Source: Perkinsus chesapeaki
Taxonomy: Eukaryota > Perkinsozoa > Perkinsida > Perkinsidae
DNA: 48,438 nt
Direction of reading: 5' to 3'
Assembly (NCBI GenBank): GCA_013115145.1
Contig: JAAPAO010000240.1
Coordinates: forward strand, 1 to 48,438
The notes below the pieces were generated by a model, which had not been told where the DNA came from, searched no databases, and was given only the letters and a program-made list of their open reading frames with translations. A program made the position numbers and the translations under genes. Numbering within the stretch: the first letter of the stretch is position 1; each line of letters starts with the position of its first letter. Shown here one piece after another: positions 1 to 11,040 of this stretch.

Positions 1-409
1 ATATAATGAGGCTTTTTAGTCGGAAATGGCTAGTTGAAACTTTCTTATCAAACCTTAGCTCAGAAGGTCGAGTCGATTAACCCACTACATCAGGGATGGT
101 GCCTCAGAACACTCCTTCGGGAACGTTCTCTTTCAGACAAACAATGCATGGTTCACATTAAACCACGTCTTGGCGCCGACAAGCTTTGCCCTGACTCGTG
201 AGAGGCCCCAGGAAACTTACCGCGCTCGATGCTCAATTTTTAAAATCTCGCTCGCCGACGTTGATGTATTTCTGCGCCTGATCGATTTCGTCATTTAAGC
301 TACATGAGCCCAAAAGTGAAGTGAACCGCATCTCTGCTGGTTGTGAATCGACACGCTCGTTTACTATCCATGATGGAGTGTATAATGCCTGTCGTGGCTG
401 TTTAGCGAG
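1..409. other. no gene seen at left edge
   Basis: I see no convincing reading frame, RNA gene or repeat in the first 400 bases. The stretch may be the tail or intron of a gene that begins outside the window. Only short frames occur and none has a signal peptide or family motif. Confidence 0.4.
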
Positions 410-691
410 TCATACCGTACTTTCCTCGACGGCGTTGGAATTGCCGGTATACCTCTCGGCATTGTCAGTCGTGTAGGGTACATCCTGATGAGCACAGCAG
501 AACCTAGCAGTGGCGAATCTCATCAATAGAAAGTCACTTCCTGAATTCTGCCACATTAATATCAGCTGTTTGAACCTTGGGTCGCTGTGTCGGCCTCGGG
601 TATAGGTGCTGATAACATTTCCTTGTTCATTAATAAGTAAGATAGCGTGTACAGTAATAGTACGAGTTAGCTTCTCAATGTAAAAAACCAA
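410..691 (-). CDS. longin/sigma-adaptin-like fragment (tentative)
   Basis: This is an ATG-started 93-aa frame on the minus strand. Near residue 15 it reads VHAILLINEQGNVIS, which resembles the first strand of small adaptin subunits (a hydrophobic strand, then N-x-x-G-K/N). Further on, FLLMRFATARFCCAHQD resembles the R-x-[YF]-A-[ST]-L-x-F core of the same longin fold. Real sigma subunits are about 150-190 aa, so this would be a truncated or partial exon. No splice-joined neighbour was found. The likeness is weak and could be chance. If real, it would act in vesicle coat assembly. Confidence 0.25.
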   Translation of the reverse strand: MVFYIEKLTRTITVHAILLINEQGNVISTYTRGRHSDPRFKQLILMWQNSGSDFLLMRFATARFCCAHQDVPYTTDNAERYTGNSNAVEESTV

Positions 692-759
692 TTTTTAATG
701 GAACTTGTATTGCTTAGTCCATATCAGCCTCATCCTTCAGTTTATCGCGGCGCTCTTCG

Positions 760-1596
760 ATGATATTCACATCATTCTGGGTCTTCTGCTGGTTCGCCTT
801 TGTTCTGGTGCAAGTAGATGGTATTGTCTTCGGCCCGCGTGGAATGTATTGTTCATCTCAAGATGTTGGCGGCGGCAACCTGCCCATCTTGGTCATGCAC
901 TTTACTCCGTCTTTGTATCATTCCTGGCCAGGTCCAACCCTCTACGGGTACTTCCGCATTCATGGCCTGTCCCACAATGGGACCTATTCATGTATCGTCG
1001 ACGATGAGATTGGATACACGGCCATTCCTGCCGGCGATGTAATTGAGGACTTCCCTACCTCACTCTACTTGCCCAACACGAATCCAATAGGTCGCTTCGC
1101 TTCAGCTATGGGCCTGGAATCACCGCTACCTCTCGTAGAGATGCAATACAAGTACGATAATCATGGCATTGGTTATGTTCAGGTTGCTACTTCTAGTGGT
1201 GACGTTAGATTGACGTTCGCCAGATGCCAACAATCGTTCTTCACCCGAACCTTCTGCTCCACGCCATCCTACGATGATTCGAGCTTTTATATCGCTATCA
1301 GTGAGGGAGAACTAAGCATGTCTATCGGAGGCCTTCCCGTGTATAGAGGACGATATCTGTTGGATACAGACCACTCCCCAATGAATGTCTCATTGGTCAA
1401 GTCCAAGGAAAATCATTTCGATCCTATCTTCAAGTTTATGCATAACGAGACTGAAGCCTTCCACGAATATTTCTGGAACCGTGGCGAAGCTCTCTCATGG
1501 GATCCGATGAGACAAAGAATGAAGCTGCATCATGGAAGATTCCTTGAGGGAGGTTCCCACTCGCCCTTGCCAGATGTCGTTCTGAATCCTTGTTGA
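760..1596 (+). CDS. secreted FGPRGMYC-family protein, intact
   Basis: Single-exon 278-aa frame starting at ATG 760. Residues 1-21 form a clear signal peptide (MIFTSFWVFCWFAFVLVQVDG), followed by the mature start IVFGPRGMYC. The body contains FARCQQ...TFC at mid-length, then LLDTDHSPMNVSLVKSKE, and a very conserved block HEYFWNRGEALSWDP about 50 residues before the end. It closes on a lone Cys. Four cysteines (GMYC, the C and FC pair, and the C-terminal C) are shared with the paralogue at 39977-40816, suggesting two disulphides. N-glycosylation sites (NGT, NVS, NET) fit a secreted protein. I do not recognise the family outside this window. A diverged dead copy lies at 6613-7473. The alternative TTG-started frame at 705 is a shadow. 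Confidence 0.8.
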   Translation: MIFTSFWVFCWFAFVLVQVDGIVFGPRGMYCSSQDVGGGNLPILVMHFTPSLYHSWPGPTLYGYFRIHGLSHNGTYSCIVDDEIGYTAIPAGDVIEDFPTSLYLPNTNPIGRFASAMGLESPLPLVEMQYKYDNHGIGYVQVATSSGDVRLTFARCQQSFFTRTFCSTPSYDDSSFYIAISEGELSMSIGGLPVYRGRYLLDTDHSPMNVSLVKSKENHFDPIFKFMHNETEAFHEYFWNRGEALSWDPMRQRMKLHHGRFLEGGSHSPLPDVVLNPC

Positions 1597-4226
1597 GATT
1601 ATCATTAGCAAGTTGAAAGTACAAGCTGGTCTTCATCCATGGAACAGCGGTGACTATGAGAAGTGAAAAACTCATTTTACTTTTCCTGTCATTTGGTAAA
1701 TGACATTTTTAGCCCCTTATCGATATTTCGGGTAACTTCGCCTGTTGCCCCCCTTCTGTGACGTGAACCTAGTAGAGGTATAATTCATTATGACTATTAT
1801 TATCGGTAATGGAATGACACCTTACTCCTCATTTTCTTTTGACGTTAACCTGGCCGTGCTGCGTTGTCGCTCACCACGACTACAAGTCACATCGTGCGCG
1901 CCAGAACTGTCAGTTAGACAAATTGAACAATGACCTCACCAAGTGCCACATCGAAAGTAGCTGGTAGGGAGAAGCTTTCGGTCGGGGCAAAGTCAATCTA
2001 AGTTTTGTACTCAGAACTCGGTATCATTCAGATTCTGAATGATACCGTAATTCAAGGGTTATATGATACTGCATCATACTTGAGCCGCTCAATTGGACCG
2101 TATCGAAGTTTAGAAGGGTATATCTGCCATAAAGCTGCGTTCAGAGAACTCATCAACAGCTGGCGGGGCGGCTCTCCACTAGTTGTGTTAGTTTGGCCAC
2201 AGGATATAGGAAGACGAATACAATGGCGTACCTCAGCGGATTCGAGCCCATAGAACATAAAATACGAGCTACCATTCACTGCTTAACGAGACATTATATC
2301 CAATTACTATCATTTGGGAGCTAGCCTGCAACCACGCTTACTTGGCAGCACCACAAGGCGACGAGGGTAAGCATTCCAAGGACTCCTTGGCAAGGAGTAG
2401 CTATCCATTTAATAATAGCTTTTCTCGATTTATTGAAACACCTTCTCCCAGGGTCACATGCGCTCATCTCACCAAACTTATGACAGGCGTCATAATGAAG
2501 GACTGACAATTAGACTGTTATGCTCAACGAGCAGCACCTAGTTTTAGAATCCACTCCTCAGGGACCCGGAGGAGCACGTAAAAGGATTACAAGCTAAAAT
2601 AAATAATAAATAGAGAAACAATACGCAATACCTACAATAGGTACAATCTTACGCTGTAAGCAGTTATGCTCTGCGAAGTATACCACAGTGCGGAAGTTAC
2701 GAACCGGGACTCGCGGGCGAGTCATCAAAGTCGCTGATTCGGAGAGCCTTCAAGTGTGCTAATTGTTAATACATTATTATTAGTGTTACGCCGATATCAT
2801 TGCCGACTACAGTACCTACAATGCGCGTCTCATCACCTCATCACGCGTCTTCATTTAGATTTAGGTACAACTAGGGTGTGTTGATCAATGAGTACCCTAC
2901 GCTTATGTTTTCAAGCTTAATAGGAGTATCCTCGAAGTCCCAGAGGCGAACTGCTTCCCAGTAGTCAGAAACGAATAAAAAGTACAAAATCGGTTCGCCA
3001 CATTCCGAGGAACCACAGCTCAAAAACTGTTTAACGCTAGACTCATGTTTTTGTTAGGAAAGTGCATAAATGCAAATCAATAAGACCTTACAGGAAACAC
3101 CATTTAAAATCTCATCCTTCTATCACAATTTTGTTTGGCTTTGCCGAAATAAGACACACAAGGCCGCTGGAGGGAGATTGTCTGCAAGTTCCATTTTTTA
3201 GCTGTTGAAGTCTTCTTTCGGCAACCACAATACATGAGTTTTACTTCGTAGAGCCCGTGATAGCAAGCATGGTGAGTTAACGGGCCGAGAGTAGTTAATT
3301 CACTGACACCGTTAGACATCGTGGAAGCGCATAGACTCGAATGAGCCTTCGAATGTCTTCAACATTCATCAGATCTCAGATTTTGCGCTCCATGTTCTTG
3401 CGTACCTCCTTTCTAGAGTTCGTAAAGAACTCTTCTGGATAACCCAAGAATCACAAAAATACAATCACTCAACAGTCCAATAAAGTCGTGATTTCCTTAA
3501 TTGATATTATCAGTCAGTTGAATAGGTATGAGCGAGATTATCAGTGAGGGCCAGGAGAAGCTGTGAAAGCTCTTTTCTTTGCACGTCAATCGAAAACCTC
3601 GGTTGTGGTCTTGCATTTACATGAAGATGACCAGACGAGTCATATGGTTACGGGAGCCCAAGATATGGAAAATAAGGTTTTCCACGTATGGACACTGCGG
3701 AACGTAGGCTTCCGAGCTTTTAGCCAGCCAGAAGTAGAGAATAAGTAGTAGAAGAAACGAGGCCAGAAGGAGTGCTAGCTCCGAGCTATGCCGGCTAAAC
3801 CGGCCACTTTCCTGCAACCCAAGATTTTCGGGTTTGGCCGCCCTGACCGCTCGGCGGAAGTATCGGGCCCTTCTAGTCCAATCAAACGATGATATACAGA
3901 TAAACAAGTTGAGGCAATCATTGAGCATTCATCGCATATGAGCGAGATGTTACTGCGGAACGACGAGGCCAAATTCATACGCGTGCGGAGATCTAGATGC
4001 GCACGACGCGCATCTTCGCCGCTCCCCCAACTTCAGCATGGGTTTTTGCTTCGAAGCGTGATGGAGGTTTACCCTAGGGAACAGCCGACTTGCTGCCTCA
4101 CGGACCTGTACCTGTGGGCCGTGTTCGTAGACCGTGTGACTTCAGATTAGCTATCGACATTCGAGCCCTCCCATAAGACCAATACATCGGTAAAATAACT
4201 GCTTTCTAGTGTCAGATCCACTTTGC
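1597..4226. other. intergenic stretch with a hairpin and diverged repeats
   Basis: No supported gene in this 2.6 kb. All frames are short and lack signal peptides or motifs. It contains a perfect 13-bp stem at 2019-2047. From about 3.98 kb it contains the left part of the duplicated segment that recurs at 8.51 kb. The shared block around 3985-4120 has about 85-90% identity to 8513-8640 by eye. Confidence 0.5.
2019..2047. repeat. perfect 13-bp inverted repeat
   Basis: Arms cggtatcattcag and ctgaatgataccg are exact reverse complements around a 3-nt loop (att). There is no adjacent T-run and no gene to assign it to. Confidence 0.85.
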
Positions 4227-5078
4227 ATGAGAGTAATCGCTTTCATCGTCATCTCACTCCACACCACCTTCAGCTTCGTGCACACTCAGGAAGCTCAAGG
4301 TAAGGTTCTGAATAACACGAATAAATTGCTGTTTTTAACATCCAGCTCCCAGGGAGCTGCTCCCTACTCCAAACCTACTGGAGACTGCCATTTCGCCGAT
4401 GGCCTGATTGTGGATTGTCACTGCCCAGAAGGCACTCAACCAATATTGACAGACGTGAGATGAGCACCACTGCTGATTTGTGGCACCAAGTCGGTGCTGA
4501 ATTTAGTAGGCTCTGGAGCACTAGTGGTGTACCTTAATTCTCAAACTTTTGCTGTAAGCCTCTCGTAGGTTACAACCTGAGGATACGCTGCCGGCGGCAG
4601 CCGCCGATCCTTCGGGGGCTATACTTTTGAGTTATGTTGTTTTGAAGTGTGCTAGGCTAGTAGAACTAGTTAATAGTGAAAAACGTACTCTCGTTTGAAA
4701 TTAGTTCCCGGTTTGGCCAGAGCTCATTTGAGTTAGTAATCGGTTGACCTATATTTGCCATGATTCGAATCCAATTTCTCAGACACATGCTTATCGTATG
4801 TGTGTGCCTCCTTGCAAGACCAATAAGGACTGCCCCCCCAAGCCCGGGAGGAAGATTTATCAAACCGGTCTGCCTTGGTGAGGAGTATTGCCTGCTCTCC
4901 TGTAACTCGGTAAGTTGATAACGCTTTATGGTGTACGGGTGAATCCATATCTAAAGGGCGTTTGTGCTTGTTCCAGGGCACTGGTTTCGGTCGTCGTACT
5001 AGCAACGGGACTCTCACATGCAGTACAGGGTTCCGGGTTCAGCGGATTCCCATTAGCCGTCCATTCTGCATTTTCTAA
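4227..5078 (+). pseudogene. Cys-rich secreted protein, copy 1, frameshifted exon 2
   Basis: Three exons are proposed: 4227-4454, 4819-4909 and 4977-5078, with donors gtgaga and gtaagt and acceptors after a pyrimidine stretch. Exon 1 encodes a signal peptide (MRVIAFIVISLHTTFSFVHTQ) and a Cys segment ending CHCPEGTQPILTD. Exon 2 should read TNKDCPP...C.L.CNS. It holds a run of seven C where the duplicate has six, which shifts the frame and makes the exon 91 nt instead of 90. Exon 3 encodes GTGFGRRTSNGTLTCSTGF... and stops. If exon 1 is read without its downstream donor it gives a 78-aa protein ending at 4463. The exon structure is supported by its conservation at 9210-10056. Function unknown. 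Confidence 0.55.
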
Positions 5079-5340
5079 CTTTCTTACCACATTAGTGGTG
5101 CCCCGTGAAACATACTTATGTCCTGAAAAAGCACCTTCACCATTATCAGATACTCGAGAAATGCCCTGGAAGCACATACTGCAGAAAATCTGATCAAGGC
5201 CGTATATGCCTGTATAACAAGTTCTCATAGTGATGATCATATGACTCGCGGTGCGGTACCATTCTTTAAATGTTAATAAGTGTGCCGCCCTTAAGTGGGT
5301 TGAACCCAGTAGGTTTGTCAAGGTCTTAAATGGCTAGTAT

Positions 5341-5364
5341 TTCTGCTGCTGCTGCTGCTGGGCA
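5341..5364 (+). repeat. CTG/CTGx trinucleotide run
   Basis: Six CTG units in tandem. The homologous position in the second segment copy, near 10283, has three. Confidence 0.8.
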
Positions 5365-5433
5365 AGCGCCTGGAGCGTTCGAACCGCGCAGCTACTCATT
5401 ACTAGCTGTCATCTTCCCTTTAGAGGGTCCTGG

Positions 5434-5624
5434 TCACGAAACTTGACAGTGTGGAGTTAACGAGTAAATTGAAAGTATTTCGTAACCCCCTTCTGACTCT
5501 GAGTATTCACTCGAGCTTGAAGCGTTCGATGATAAAGTTTCAAGAGTAACTTGAATGGTACCATGTGGAAGATCATATCTCACTGTGGTATGGTTAGATG
5601 AAATCGCGATAACGGAGGGCTTGC
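5434..5624 (-). CDS. antisense ORF/exon conserved between segment copies
   Basis: On the minus strand a likely acceptor (ttgccag) at 5625-5631 opens a frame reading KPSVIAISSNHTTVRYDL, running to ...GGYEILSIYSLTPHCQVS and a stop. The homologous stretch at 10376-10554 keeps KPSVIAISSKHTTARYHL and, after a frame change, GGYGILFTYTITPHPQVS. Matching protein-like text in two diverged copies suggests a real, once-coding exon convergent to the Cys-rich gene. The upstream exon is not resolved. Unrecognised. Confidence 0.35.
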
Positions 5625-5979
5625 CTGGCAAGTTAAGGATGCGAAGTACTACGTGACAATTTGACAAAGATTTCCCTCTCAAACATTTCTCTTCATGAGA
5701 TATGATGTGAATGCGCAGGAATTATACGTCAAGTTTCGATAACTGGGGGAACAATCGGTGACAGGTTGCTATGTTTGGATGCAGGGCTTGGATAGACTGG
5801 CTTGATGCGGGTTACTAAGCAAAACCAACTCAAGATTGAACAAACCAGACAACGAGGGGTTTTCGGTGCGGAATCTGAGCGTCACAGATCTGCTCATACT
5901 TGCAATAAGATTTTGCCGAAACGTACGGCGTTCAAAGGCCAAGTGAAATAGGTGCATACTCCGAGGGGTCGCCAATTGA

Positions 5980-6612
5980 GAAATGAAGATCCCTTGGTTG
6001 TTGGTGAGAAGTCCTATTCTCCGTTACTCGAAACTCAACCAACACTCATTTTCTGGAATTTCGAATTCCACATTCCCGGTCAACCCAGCCGCGTAGCACT
6101 ATGAGTCACACTTTATTAAATAGTCACTCTCGAGAGCTTTGTAGCTCTGCAAAAGAGCTGTCAAAAGAACCACCCTCTCGAAACAGTCATTCGAAGAAGC
6201 ACATTTTCGGGTTTGTACATCGTATATCTAGTGTCACTGCGCAGCCGTGCGAATAATCGACCAAGCTCTGGTGGTCGGTGGGAGTGAAGTCGGGCACGCT
6301 GCGTGACTCACGCACACTAGCTCATTCTGCACATCATCAGCACTTCATAACTGACCGTCAAATTCTGACGTCACGCGGCATCGGTATGGAAGGGACCGAT
6401 ACGTTAGCCTTTGGAACGCGCTTCCTGTCCTAGGAAGGACAAGTCGGACGAGACCGAAAGAAAGCCAAGACCGGAGCCGGGCTGTGTCACCGACACCTAG
6501 AATCACATGACAATGCCACGGTGACATCCCAAATGCGTGAGTGACCGAGAGGCGAACTTGTTCAATACTTTGTTGTTGGATATTTTGTATATAGCATATC
6601 AAACTTATTCAG
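5980..6612. other. no gene seen
   Basis: The stretch between the left segment copy and the pseudogene at 6613 has only short unsupported frames. It marks where the two segment copies stop matching, so the pseudogene block may have been inserted here. Confidence 0.4.
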
Positions 6613-7473
6613 ATGCGTCTCGCAGCTTTTCGGCACCAGCTGGCTTATCTTGCTTACCTACGCGCTACAGCAAGCTAGTGGGGAAATCTTAAGTCTACGT
6701 GGTATGTACTACTCAGTCCGAACGGTTGGTGATGATCTACCAAAGATGGCCATGCACTTCACTCCCAGGCGTGTCTTCTAGACCCAGGATACCGCGTTCA
6801 TGGGCGAATTTAAGGCGTATGGCCTCTCGCCGAGTGGTGAATATGGTACGATTGACTGGAAGCAGATCGACTATACAGCGCGTAAGGCCGATTCCGGGGA
6901 TCAACGTGTAGAATCTACACAGTATTCGGTTGCCCGAAAACTTCATCGATGAGCTCTTCGCGTTAGTATGGGACTGGGAAAGAAGGATCTCCTTCATATG
7001 AGCTACATTAAGGGTATTGGTGTCCAAGTCAGCTCTTCAAAAGGATGATACTAATTTATGAAGCTTGCTTGCAAGACTTTGAAACTTGGACTTTTTGAAA
7101 CTGGTGCGCAACACTCGAAACTGGTGGTACCAGATTGAACCTTGTCGCCCACCGCGACGGACTCATTCAGAAACTTTTCATTTCCGCTGGTGCTCAATAT
7201 CTAGTAGATATTGTAGCAGGTATGTAGGAAAATGGGTTCTAGACTCTGACGAGGTCCCTATGAGCCTCGTGGCGGTCAAGTTCCATGAGAGGCAACTCGA
7301 TGGAATCCTGGAATTCACGAAGGAATCTGGAATCTCTCTTCGAGTATTTCTGGAGTGGAGGCAAGGCTCTCAGTTGGAATCCACTTGGGCAACAACTTCA
7401 ACTACATCCCGGGAGATGGACTCCTGAATCTGATGCTCCGCCCCTCCCTTACATTGTTTTTGGAGATCGCTAA
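6613..7473 (+). pseudogene. dead FGPRGMYC-family paralogue
   Basis: Translation in changing frames follows the intact protein at 760-1596 from end to end. It starts at ATG 6613, then LRGMYYS (the GMYC Cys is now Tyr), then LPKMAMHFTP matching LPILVMHFTP, then a stop codon. Later come DSDEVPMSLVAVKF and FEYFWSGGKALSWNP in place of HEYFWNRGEALSWDP, ending at 7473. Several frameshifts and stops separate these blocks. The order and spacing of the blocks show a full-length gene that decayed in place. Confidence 0.8.
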
Positions 7474-8050
7474 ACACTGATCCATTAGCTTATTAATAAG
7501 TTGTCATCAGGTACCTTGGTCTTACAATATAATAGTATTACACTTGACTTCACTGCGAATGTCATTCTTCACATCCTTGGCAGTAGCGTGTGCGAGATAG
7601 GAGCTTTCCTTCGTCGCAGCTGAAGCTTTCCCACGAGGGGACATTCCACATATTCATTCATATTTTTCAATTTACTACCGTCATGAAACTGGTCTCGAAC
7701 TTTCAACAGCTTGTGTTGTCAATCAAGCTTCCTAGTCTTCAGTCGATCCTAGCTTGCCAATTCAACTACAGGGTCGAGCTGACTAGATCCTCCGGAGCCG
7801 GAGGATTCATTTCGCTACTCTCGCGTTATAATCTACGCGGGAATACTCGATAGATTTGTCCGATATAGAAACACGAGATAAGTGATATCTCCGGTTACTG
7901 TCAACTAAACACGAGCATTTTACGACATGTTATCACAAATACGTTAATACGTTTCGGATGTCACTCAAAATACAAAACTTTACTTATAAGCAGGACTGAA
8001 TCACAATGCGTCAGTGAGTGTGAACCAAATATCCTCATAGACTTCCTTTT
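7474..8050. repeat. non-coding, partly shared with 11.03-11.29 kb
   Basis: No gene. The part from about 7690 to 8010 matches 11035-11293, including the block cgtttcggat and actttacttataagcagg. This indicates that the duplicated unit extends past 11.04 kb and that the unit order was rearranged. Confidence 0.5.
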
Positions 8051-8248
8051 TTAACAGGAACCCACATTGACATTGACTTTGAACACCGAGGAGTTTGCCA
8101 AAGTGCGTTCCTCGGCGAAAGCTGCGTGAATGGCGATGTGAGTTTCATTAAGTTCGTTCACGCTACCAATGAAGACGTCCCCCGAGGGGAAATATCCAAG
8201 GGAGGGGGTAGCTGTGAGAAATGCAGCTGGTAGGACATCGAAGAGCAC
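8051..8248 (-). pseudogene. truncated copy of the 147-aa secreted protein
   Basis: The 65-aa minus-strand frame matches the first half of the intact gene at 22289-22732: signal peptide, LGYFPSGDVFIGSV for IGYFPSGEVFVGTV, then AFAEERTLANSSVFKVNV for GFAKTRTAENSTVFKVNV. It stops where the intact protein continues with CGEKKVKED. Upstream bases also match, so the promoter region was copied too. Confidence 0.75.
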
Positions 8249-9209
8249 TATCTATGCTCTCATCAATAATACGCAGGGTAAATCTGTAAGATAGCCTAAA
8301 GAAGAAGAAAACACATATTAGCAGATGCACTCGCACTGGTTGACTCAACAACTGGATTGGGCATAATTGGATTAAGTACAAACAATATATTCTTCTCTCG
8401 GATCTCCTATCCAGCCGCTTAGCTGCGACCGGCTCATGCATACAATTATGGGTGAGCGAGATTCGTGCTTGTACGCGCGAACAGCACATATTGTACAGTA
8501 CAATTTGTATACGCGTGCGGAGATCTACATGCACCACGCGCATCTTCGCCGCTCCCCCAATTTCAGCACAGGTTCTTGCTTCGAAGCGTGATGGAGGTTT
8601 ACCCTAGAGGATAACCGACTTGCTGCCTCAAGGACCTGTAGACCGGGTTTGTATACCGTGTGATTCTGTTCGACTTTTGATTAGCTATCAACTTTCGAGC
8701 CCTTCTGTAGCCATAGCGGGATCAAGCCACTCGTTTTCTGGTACAAACCCAACAGTCGGGGCATTAGACGAAGAAGGATTAGCCATCAGAAAATGTCAGA
8801 TTAGTACTATAAAGAGATACAAAGGGTACGAGACAATCATACCTACTCGACTGAACTCATGAAACGCCTCAAAAAGTAGAACTTCTTAAGCGAAAAATCA
8901 TCCTGCGGGAGCTCCTTCATCCAAGGCGCATGTTCCTCCCGGAACGACGCGGTGGGCAAGCGTTTTCCAGCACCGACCAGTGTTAAGGAAAGCATAGGAA
9001 TACCAAAGTTGAGAAAAGTATAGCTATCAGCAGAAAAGGTGGAGCATCCGCGTCGCAAGGACACGTACAGGGTAGGCATGCAAAGAGATTCGGCGTCTCA
9101 AACTCAGTTTAGAGCGCGGAGTGCGAGCCAGCCTACCCCCTCTGGCTGCACTCCCATGAGACCAATACATCGCTAAGATAGCTGATTGTTAGTGTCAGTT
9201 CCACTGCGC

Positions 9210-10056
9210 ATGAGGGTATTTGCTTTCATCGTCATCTCACTCCACACTATCATCAGCTTCGTACACACTCAAGAAGCCCAAGGTGAGGTTTTGAATAACA
9301 CGAAAAAAGTGTTGTCCATACAGTCTTTAACATTCAGCTCCCTACACTAAACCTACTATAGACTGGTCCCACATGGAGGCTCACTGTCCAGAAGGAAGTG
9401 TACTTATAATGACAGACGTGAGATGAGCACCACTGCTGATTGACGGCACTAAGCTGGTGCTGACTTTACTAGACCCCGGAGCACTAAATGTGTATCTCAA
9501 TTTTCAGAATCTTGCTGCAACCCTCTTGCAGGTTACAACCTGAAGGTCCGCTGCCGGCGGCAGCCTGCCGCCCAGGAATTTTGATCCTTCGCGAGCTATA
9601 GTTTCAAGTCATGTTGCTAGGCCGCTTTTTTTCAACGCCTATTTCGACAATAGTGGCTTCAATGTACACGGGCGAACGAGATTTACGTTAAGATTATCGG
9701 AGAATAAATTATAAGAGAATCGGTCGATCTATAATTATCATGATTCGAACCCAACCTCTCAGGTAAATGCTTATTGTATGTGTGTGCCACCTTGCAAGAC
9801 CCGTAAGGACTGCCCCCCAAGCCCGGGAGGAAGATTTATCAAAACGGCCTGCATTGATGCCGACTACTGTGTGCTTACCTGTAACTCAGTAAGTTGATAA
9901 CGCTTAGTGGTGTCCGGGTGACTCGTTCTTAGAGGGCATTTGTATGCTTCCCAGGGCACCGGCTTCATTCGCCGTACTAGCAAAGGGACTCGCACATACA
10001 GTACAGGGCTCCGAGTTCAGCGTATGCTCATTTGCCGTCCGTTCTGGTTTGTTTAA
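9210..10056 (+). pseudogene. Cys-rich secreted protein, copy 2, broken exon 1
   Basis: Counterpart of 4227-5078 with exons at 9210-9417, 9799-9888 and 9955-10056. Exon 1 keeps the signal peptide (MRVFAFIVISLHTIISFVHTQ) but runs into a stop at 9348-9350 after indels. Its end (CPEGSVLIMTD, donor gtgaga) is still recognisable. Exon 2 is in frame here, with six C (TRKDCPPSPGGRFIKTAC...YCVLTCNS). Exon 3 is open (GTGFIRRTSKGT...) but has lost two of its cysteines (TCS to TYS, FCIF to FWFV). So the two copies are damaged at different sites. Confidence 0.55.
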
Positions 10057-10375
10057 CTTACCACATTAGAAGGCCGCGTAGAGCCTACTTGTGTCCTGAA
10101 AAGTACCTCCACCCTTACCAGGTACTCGAGAGATGCCCCGGAAACACACACTGCAGAAAAACCCGTCAAGGCTATGTATGCCTCTATAACCCCCGGGAGT
10201 GATGACCATATGACTGGTGATGCGGTATCATTCCAATAAGTGTGCCGCCCCCCAGTGGGTTGTCAGGGTATTGAATCGCTAGTAGTCTTGCTGCTGCTGA
10301 CCGCGCAGCTACTCATTATTTTAGCTGTCATCTTCCTTATGGAAGTACTTTGTAACGAAACTTGAGGGTGTGGTG

Positions 10376-10554
10376 TTATCGTGTAAGTGAAGAGTATTCC
10401 GTAACCCCCGTCTGACTCTGAGGATTCACTTGAGCTTGGAGTGCTCGGTCACCGAACTTCGGTGATAAAATGAGGGAAACTTGCAAGGTATCATGTGAAA
10501 GATGATACCTCGCTGTGGTATGCTTGGATGAAATCGCGATAACAGAGGGCTTGG
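10376..10554 (-). pseudogene. antisense ORF, second copy, frame-disrupted
   Basis: Homologue of 5434-5624 on the minus strand. It begins after agtcag with KPSVIAISSKHTTARYHLSHDTLQVSL. The matching C-terminal part continues in another frame, so this copy is broken. Confidence 0.35.
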
Positions 10555-11040
10555 CTGACTGATTAAGGATTTACGGCGAAGTACTACGTCGGCAATTCTC
10601 ACTCGAGGATTCCCCGTGCAATCATATCTCTTCCTGAAATATGATGTAAATGCGCGAGAATTGGACGCCAACTCGATAACTGAGGGAACAATTGGTCGCA
10701 CGGTGGTATGTCTGGACGCAGAGCTTGGTTATGTGGACTTGATCATCAAACCTTGATGCGCTCCGCATCCCGCATTATCAAACACAGTTAAATTGAGATT
10801 GAACAAGCCAGACAAGAAGAATTATTCGGTGCGGAATCTAAGCGTTAGAGATCCGCTCATACTTGTAACGCTATAAGAGGTGAACTGGTTATGCTGTCAT
10901 TTCATCCAGGGTGACACGAAATCTGTGCTTTTTTGAATAGCTTTATGAGTAGAGCGAAGATTTTCGCGAAACGTACGGTTTTCGAAGGCTGAGTGAAATT
11001 GGTGCATATTGCACCAAGGGGTCCTTCGTCAGAAATATAG

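Larger units (their letters stand above)
3980..5980. repeat. duplicated segment, left copy
   Basis: This region aligns along most of its length with about 8510-11040, in the same orientation. Shared anchors include the block at 3985-4120, the secreted-protein exon at 4227, the exon-2 and exon-3 homologues near 4819 and 4977, a CTG run at 5344, and the antisense ORF at 5434-5624. Divergence is perhaps 10-20% with indels, so the duplication is not recent. The CTG run is six units here and three in the other copy. Confidence 0.75.
8510..11040. repeat. duplicated segment, right copy
   Basis: Homologous to about 3980-5980. It extends rightwards with extra matches to 7690-8010 at 11035-11293. The region 8640-9200 holds no supported gene. 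Confidence 0.7.
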
